NCBI GenBank assembly: GCA_963678565.1
Contig: OY782875.1
Span: 1,116,001-1,180,000 of the forward strand
From: SKHV01 sp963678565
Lineage (GTDB): Bacteria; Bacteroidota; Bacteroidia; Bacteroidales; Prolixibacteraceae
DNA: 64,000 nucleotides
Reading direction: 5' to 3'
Every line of letters starts with the position of its first letter. The first letter of the stretch is position 1. Below are positions 61,467 through 64,000 of the stretch, one piece after another. Position numbers and translations under genes: made by a program. The notes under the pieces were generated by a model that was given only the letters and a program-made list of their open reading frames with translations, did not search any database and was not told the DNA's origin.

Positions 61467-63302
61467 ATGAAAAGTATAAAACATAATTTACTCTGGATTA
61501 TCTTAATTGTGGTTAGTTTGTTAGGCTTAAACCGCTGTGAGTATCCATTCCAAAAGAATTCAGTTGTAGAGGATTTGCTGATAGGTGAGTATTTTGAAGC
61601 ACATTCCGATACATTTGGTGTCTTGGCTGCAGTTTTGACGAAAACAGATAACATGGCTTTTTTAAAGGCTTATGGTGAGTTTACTTGTTTTGCACCAACA
61701 AATAATGCATTTCGAGATTTCTTCATTGCTAAAGATGTTCCTGGAATAACCAGTTTATCAAATAAAAGTGAATTAATTAGTGCGCTTGATAATTTTGAAC
61801 AAGATTACTTACATAACCTTGTTCGATTTTGGGTTGTAAAGGGAGATACCTTAGCAACTTCAGATTTTATTGAAAGCCGTTTAAGTAAGCCCAATTTGTA
61901 TGGTCAGTATTTAACTTATAAAACTACCCAAAGTGATGGTGAAATCGTTGGAGTTGTAAATAAAACAGCTAGCATCGATGAAAGTGACATTCGCTTATTA
62001 AATGGGATTGTTCATTCTATTAAAAAAGTAATAGAGCCAGAAAAACTTACCATCGCAGAATATATGGAACAGCAGGAAGGCTATGATATCTTTAATGAAG
62101 CCTTAAAAGAAACCGGACTGTACGATGTGTTAAATGTTCCTATTGGACCAGAAACCGATACAACTTGGTATACTTTCTTTGCAACTCCCGATTCTATTTT
62201 AATTGCAGATGGTATCACCAGTATTGATAGTATTAAATCGCGATATCAAACAGAAGATATTTCAGGCGACTCTGCTTTGTATGCCTATATGGCTTATCAT
62301 ATTCTAGATAGGCAATATAATTTTACAGCCGATCTCGTTGCTGATCAAGCAGCTGTAACGCTAGCACCTTCAGAAGTAATTACCATAAAACAAAAGGGAA
62401 CTAGTATCTTGGTAAATGATGATGAATTTGCCGGAGTATATGAACCTGGATTTGAACTCAATATTGAAAAATCTGATCAAACTGTAGATAATGGTGTGAT
62501 TCACTTTATGGAAGGAAACTTCTTTGTGAAAGTTCGTTACCCATTTGCTGTTTATTGGGAGGTTACTGATCAACCAGAGTTGAAAAAGATACCTGGTGTT
62601 TATAGAAAAACAGGAACCTCTGGTTTAGTAAATGGTCAATTTGAAAATATTAGTTGGTATCCTGAAGAGAATACTATCAATTACCACTATGGTCCTTTTA
62701 ATGGTGAGTTAGGATTAGTGCATCGTGATTGTTTCGATTTCTATTTACGTCCAAAAGTAATCCAATCAATAAAATTCAAAACTCCAATTTTGGTAAAAGG
62801 ATCTTATAAAGTTTGGGTTTGTATGAGAGTACAAACTGCAAATGTTGCAACTAAGAATGCTTTCTTCAATGTTTATTTCAATGGGGAACAAACGACAAAA
62901 GTTATAAACAACCGTTTAGGGTATGGCTCAGGAGCTTCAGGAGTTTCCGATGGTGAATTGAATTTGGTAGATACCAAAATTTATAATTACGACCCTACGC
63001 GCTATCAGCCTGCAGACTCAACCGCCGAAGCCATTCAGGCAGTTATTGATAAAGGAAGAGCCAACAACTGGATCGGAGATAAACGTTTTAATTCAAATTA
63101 TGGAGGTACCGTAATCGTAACTGAAACAGGTAGACAAGAAATTGAGTTTAAAGCCATTTCGGGTGGTGTAAATGCCCAGGTTTGGTTAGACCAAATTCAT
63201 TTTATTCCTGTTGAAGAGGATCAAAATTGGCCACGTATTAATTGGAGAGATGGAACAAAGGTTTATAAAGAAGATCTTGAAGCAGGTATTTTCCCTAAAT
63301 AA
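61467..63302 (+). CDS. double-FAS1 lipoprotein with beta-rich C-terminal domain
   Basis: A 611-residue lipoprotein (lipobox LNRC, Cys24). FAS1 domain 1 spans about residues 45-192 (FTCFAPTNNAFRDFF ... LLNGIVHSIKKVI) and domain 2 about 195-350 (WYTFFATPDSILI ... DNGVIHFMEGNFF). The remaining 250 residues are beta-rich and resemble a carbohydrate-binding jelly roll (KVWVCMRVQ, FNVYFNGEQTTKVI, VWLDQIHFIPV). It lies 29 nt after SusD. By analogy with SusE/F or surface glycan-binding proteins it may help capture the SusC cargo; this is inference. Confidence 0.85.
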   Translation: MKSIKHNLLWIILIVVSLLGLNRCEYPFQKNSVVEDLLIGEYFEAHSDTFGVLAAVLTKTDNMAFLKAYGEFTCFAPTNNAFRDFFIAKDVPGITSLSNKSELISALDNFEQDYLHNLVRFWVVKGDTLATSDFIESRLSKPNLYGQYLTYKTTQSDGEIVGVVNKTASIDESDIRLLNGIVHSIKKVIEPEKLTIAEYMEQQEGYDIFNEALKETGLYDVLNVPIGPETDTTWYTFFATPDSILIADGITSIDSIKSRYQTEDISGDSALYAYMAYHILDRQYNFTADLVADQAAVTLAPSEVITIKQKGTSILVNDDEFAGVYEPGFELNIEKSDQTVDNGVIHFMEGNFFVKVRYPFAVYWEVTDQPELKKIPGVYRKTGTSGLVNGQFENISWYPEENTINYHYGPFNGELGLVHRDCFDFYLRPKVIQSIKFKTPILVKGSYKVWVCMRVQTANVATKNAFFNVYFNGEQTTKVINNRLGYGSGASGVSDGELNLVDTKIYNYDPTRYQPADSTAEAIQAVIDKGRANNWIGDKRFNSNYGGTVIVTETGRQEIEFKAISGGVNAQVWLDQIHFIPVEEDQNWPRINWRDGTKVYKEDLEAGIFPK

Positions 63303-63373
63303 ACTAATATTATTAACCATATATACCGAGCAGTCGGGGTTAACCTATGAACTATTTGAAAAATCTAAATAGA

Positions 63374-64000
63374 ATGAATAAACAAAAAATAGCAATACTG
63401 TTAATTGCACTTTTAGGCATGTTAAGCTGTAACAATCCTTGGGATGAACATGTAAAAGTGAACGACGATGTATTAGACGAGAGTATTGGAGATTACTTAG
63501 CAGCTAATTCCCAGTTTACTTCATTTGTTGCTTTGTTAAAAGAGACTGGTGTTGATGCAATACTTTCATCTTCGGTAATATATACTGTATATGCACCAAC
63601 TAACGAAGCCTTAAATGCAGTGGATGCATCATTAATTGATACGCCAGAAAAGAAAAAGTTTTTTGTACAAAACCATATCGCATTTGGATCTTTTTCTATG
63701 AAAGACGGATCTATCAATGAGCGCATCAACATGAAGAGTAATAAGAAATTGTTGTTAAATTCCAGTGATGGTTTTATTGATGAGATTAGTTTAAATCCAG
63801 AGAAAGAAGTCTTGGTGCAAAATGGGATCATAGAGGAGATTGGTACAGCTTTAATTCCCCGTTACTCTATTTGGGAACACCTAGAGTTAGAAGCCGAAAA
63901 CAATAAGTTTGTTGCTTTTATTAATTCATTAACCACTGCTGTTTTTCAACCCGAATTATCTGAACAAATTGGTTTAACTGCGGGTGGAAAACCAATCTAC
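63374..64000 (+). CDS. FAS1 lipoprotein, 3' end outside the window
   Basis: At least 209 residues. The ATG at 63374 starts a clean lipoprotein leader (MNKQKIAILLIALLGMLSC, Cys19); an in-frame ATG at 63347 adds nine residues and is less likely. A FAS1 domain runs from about residue 35 with YTVYAPTNEAL and ends near LVQNGIIEEIGTAL; a second appears to begin at IWEHLELEAENNKFVAFIN. It is the third fasciclin lipoprotein of this operon, 71 nt after the previous one, and continues past base 64000. Confidence 0.82.
   Translation, partial: MNKQKIAILLIALLGMLSCNNPWDEHVKVNDDVLDESIGDYLAANSQFTSFVALLKETGVDAILSSSVIYTVYAPTNEALNAVDASLIDTPEKKKFFVQNHIAFGSFSMKDGSINERINMKSNKKLLLNSSDGFIDEISLNPEKEVLVQNGIIEEIGTALIPRYSIWEHLELEAENNKFVAFINSLTTAVFQPELSEQIGLTAGGKPIY

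Overview
The window is about 37% G+C by eye and carries marks of Bacteroidota: two SusC/SusD pairs, a hybrid two-component regulator (HTCS), a DUF6261-type protein, promoter boxes of the TAnnTTTG type, and almost no Shine-Dalgarno sites. The gene set suggests a free-living Bacteroidia, perhaps Marinilabiliales-like, but I cannot fix the genus. No rRNA, tRNA, CRISPR array or intact transposase was seen.

Layout. 1-3046 (minus) is a tightly overlapping operon FkbH-like HAD enzyme / acyl carrier protein / MaoC hydratase / SDR, the SDR running off the left edge. 3478-3876 is a broken DUF6261-like relic. 3997-7447 (plus) is a three-gene signalling operon: histidine kinase, single-domain response regulator, receiver-kinase hybrid. 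7513-13032 is housekeeping: htpG, a Cof-type HAD phosphatase, a sugar-1-phosphate nucleotidyltransferase and guaA. 13241-16499 is a peroxide-defence module: oxyR divergent from ahpC and ahpF, with a recognisable operator and promoter between them. 16812-21261 holds a DPP-IV-like peptidase and the overlapping pair mnmH-selD, the two steps of tRNA selenouridine synthesis.

21439-29327 (minus) is a five-gene pectin operon: PL10 lyase, large beta-helix protein, PL1 lyase, GH29 fucosidase and an esterase. 37470-47819 supplies a SusD, a SusC and a divergent HTCS of the kind that would sense and import the oligosaccharides. Between these two halves lies a plus-strand cassette (29840-35754): TetR regulator, two half-size ABC exporters, a phosphoglycerate mutase and a methyltransferase, with matching GAACA-N-TGTTC palindromes before the TetR gene and before the exporters. 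A stretch with little coding signal and a DUF6261 gene with a stop codon near its presumed start follow.

47884-53524 is again housekeeping: glnS, folB, a YbdG-like MscS channel, an M64 peptidase and a secreted glutathione-peroxidase-like protein. 53926 to the right edge is a second SusCD locus of unusual make-up: a fasciclin lipoprotein with a cadherin-like tail, SusC, SusD, and two more fasciclin lipoproteins, with no carbohydrate-active enzyme in view.

Small-scale structure includes two dispersed palindrome-bounded intergenic repeats, a related 21-bp motif shared by other gene ends, three evenly spaced hairpins after ahpF, a perfect 16-bp hairpin at 37276-37309, and several clear bidirectional terminators.
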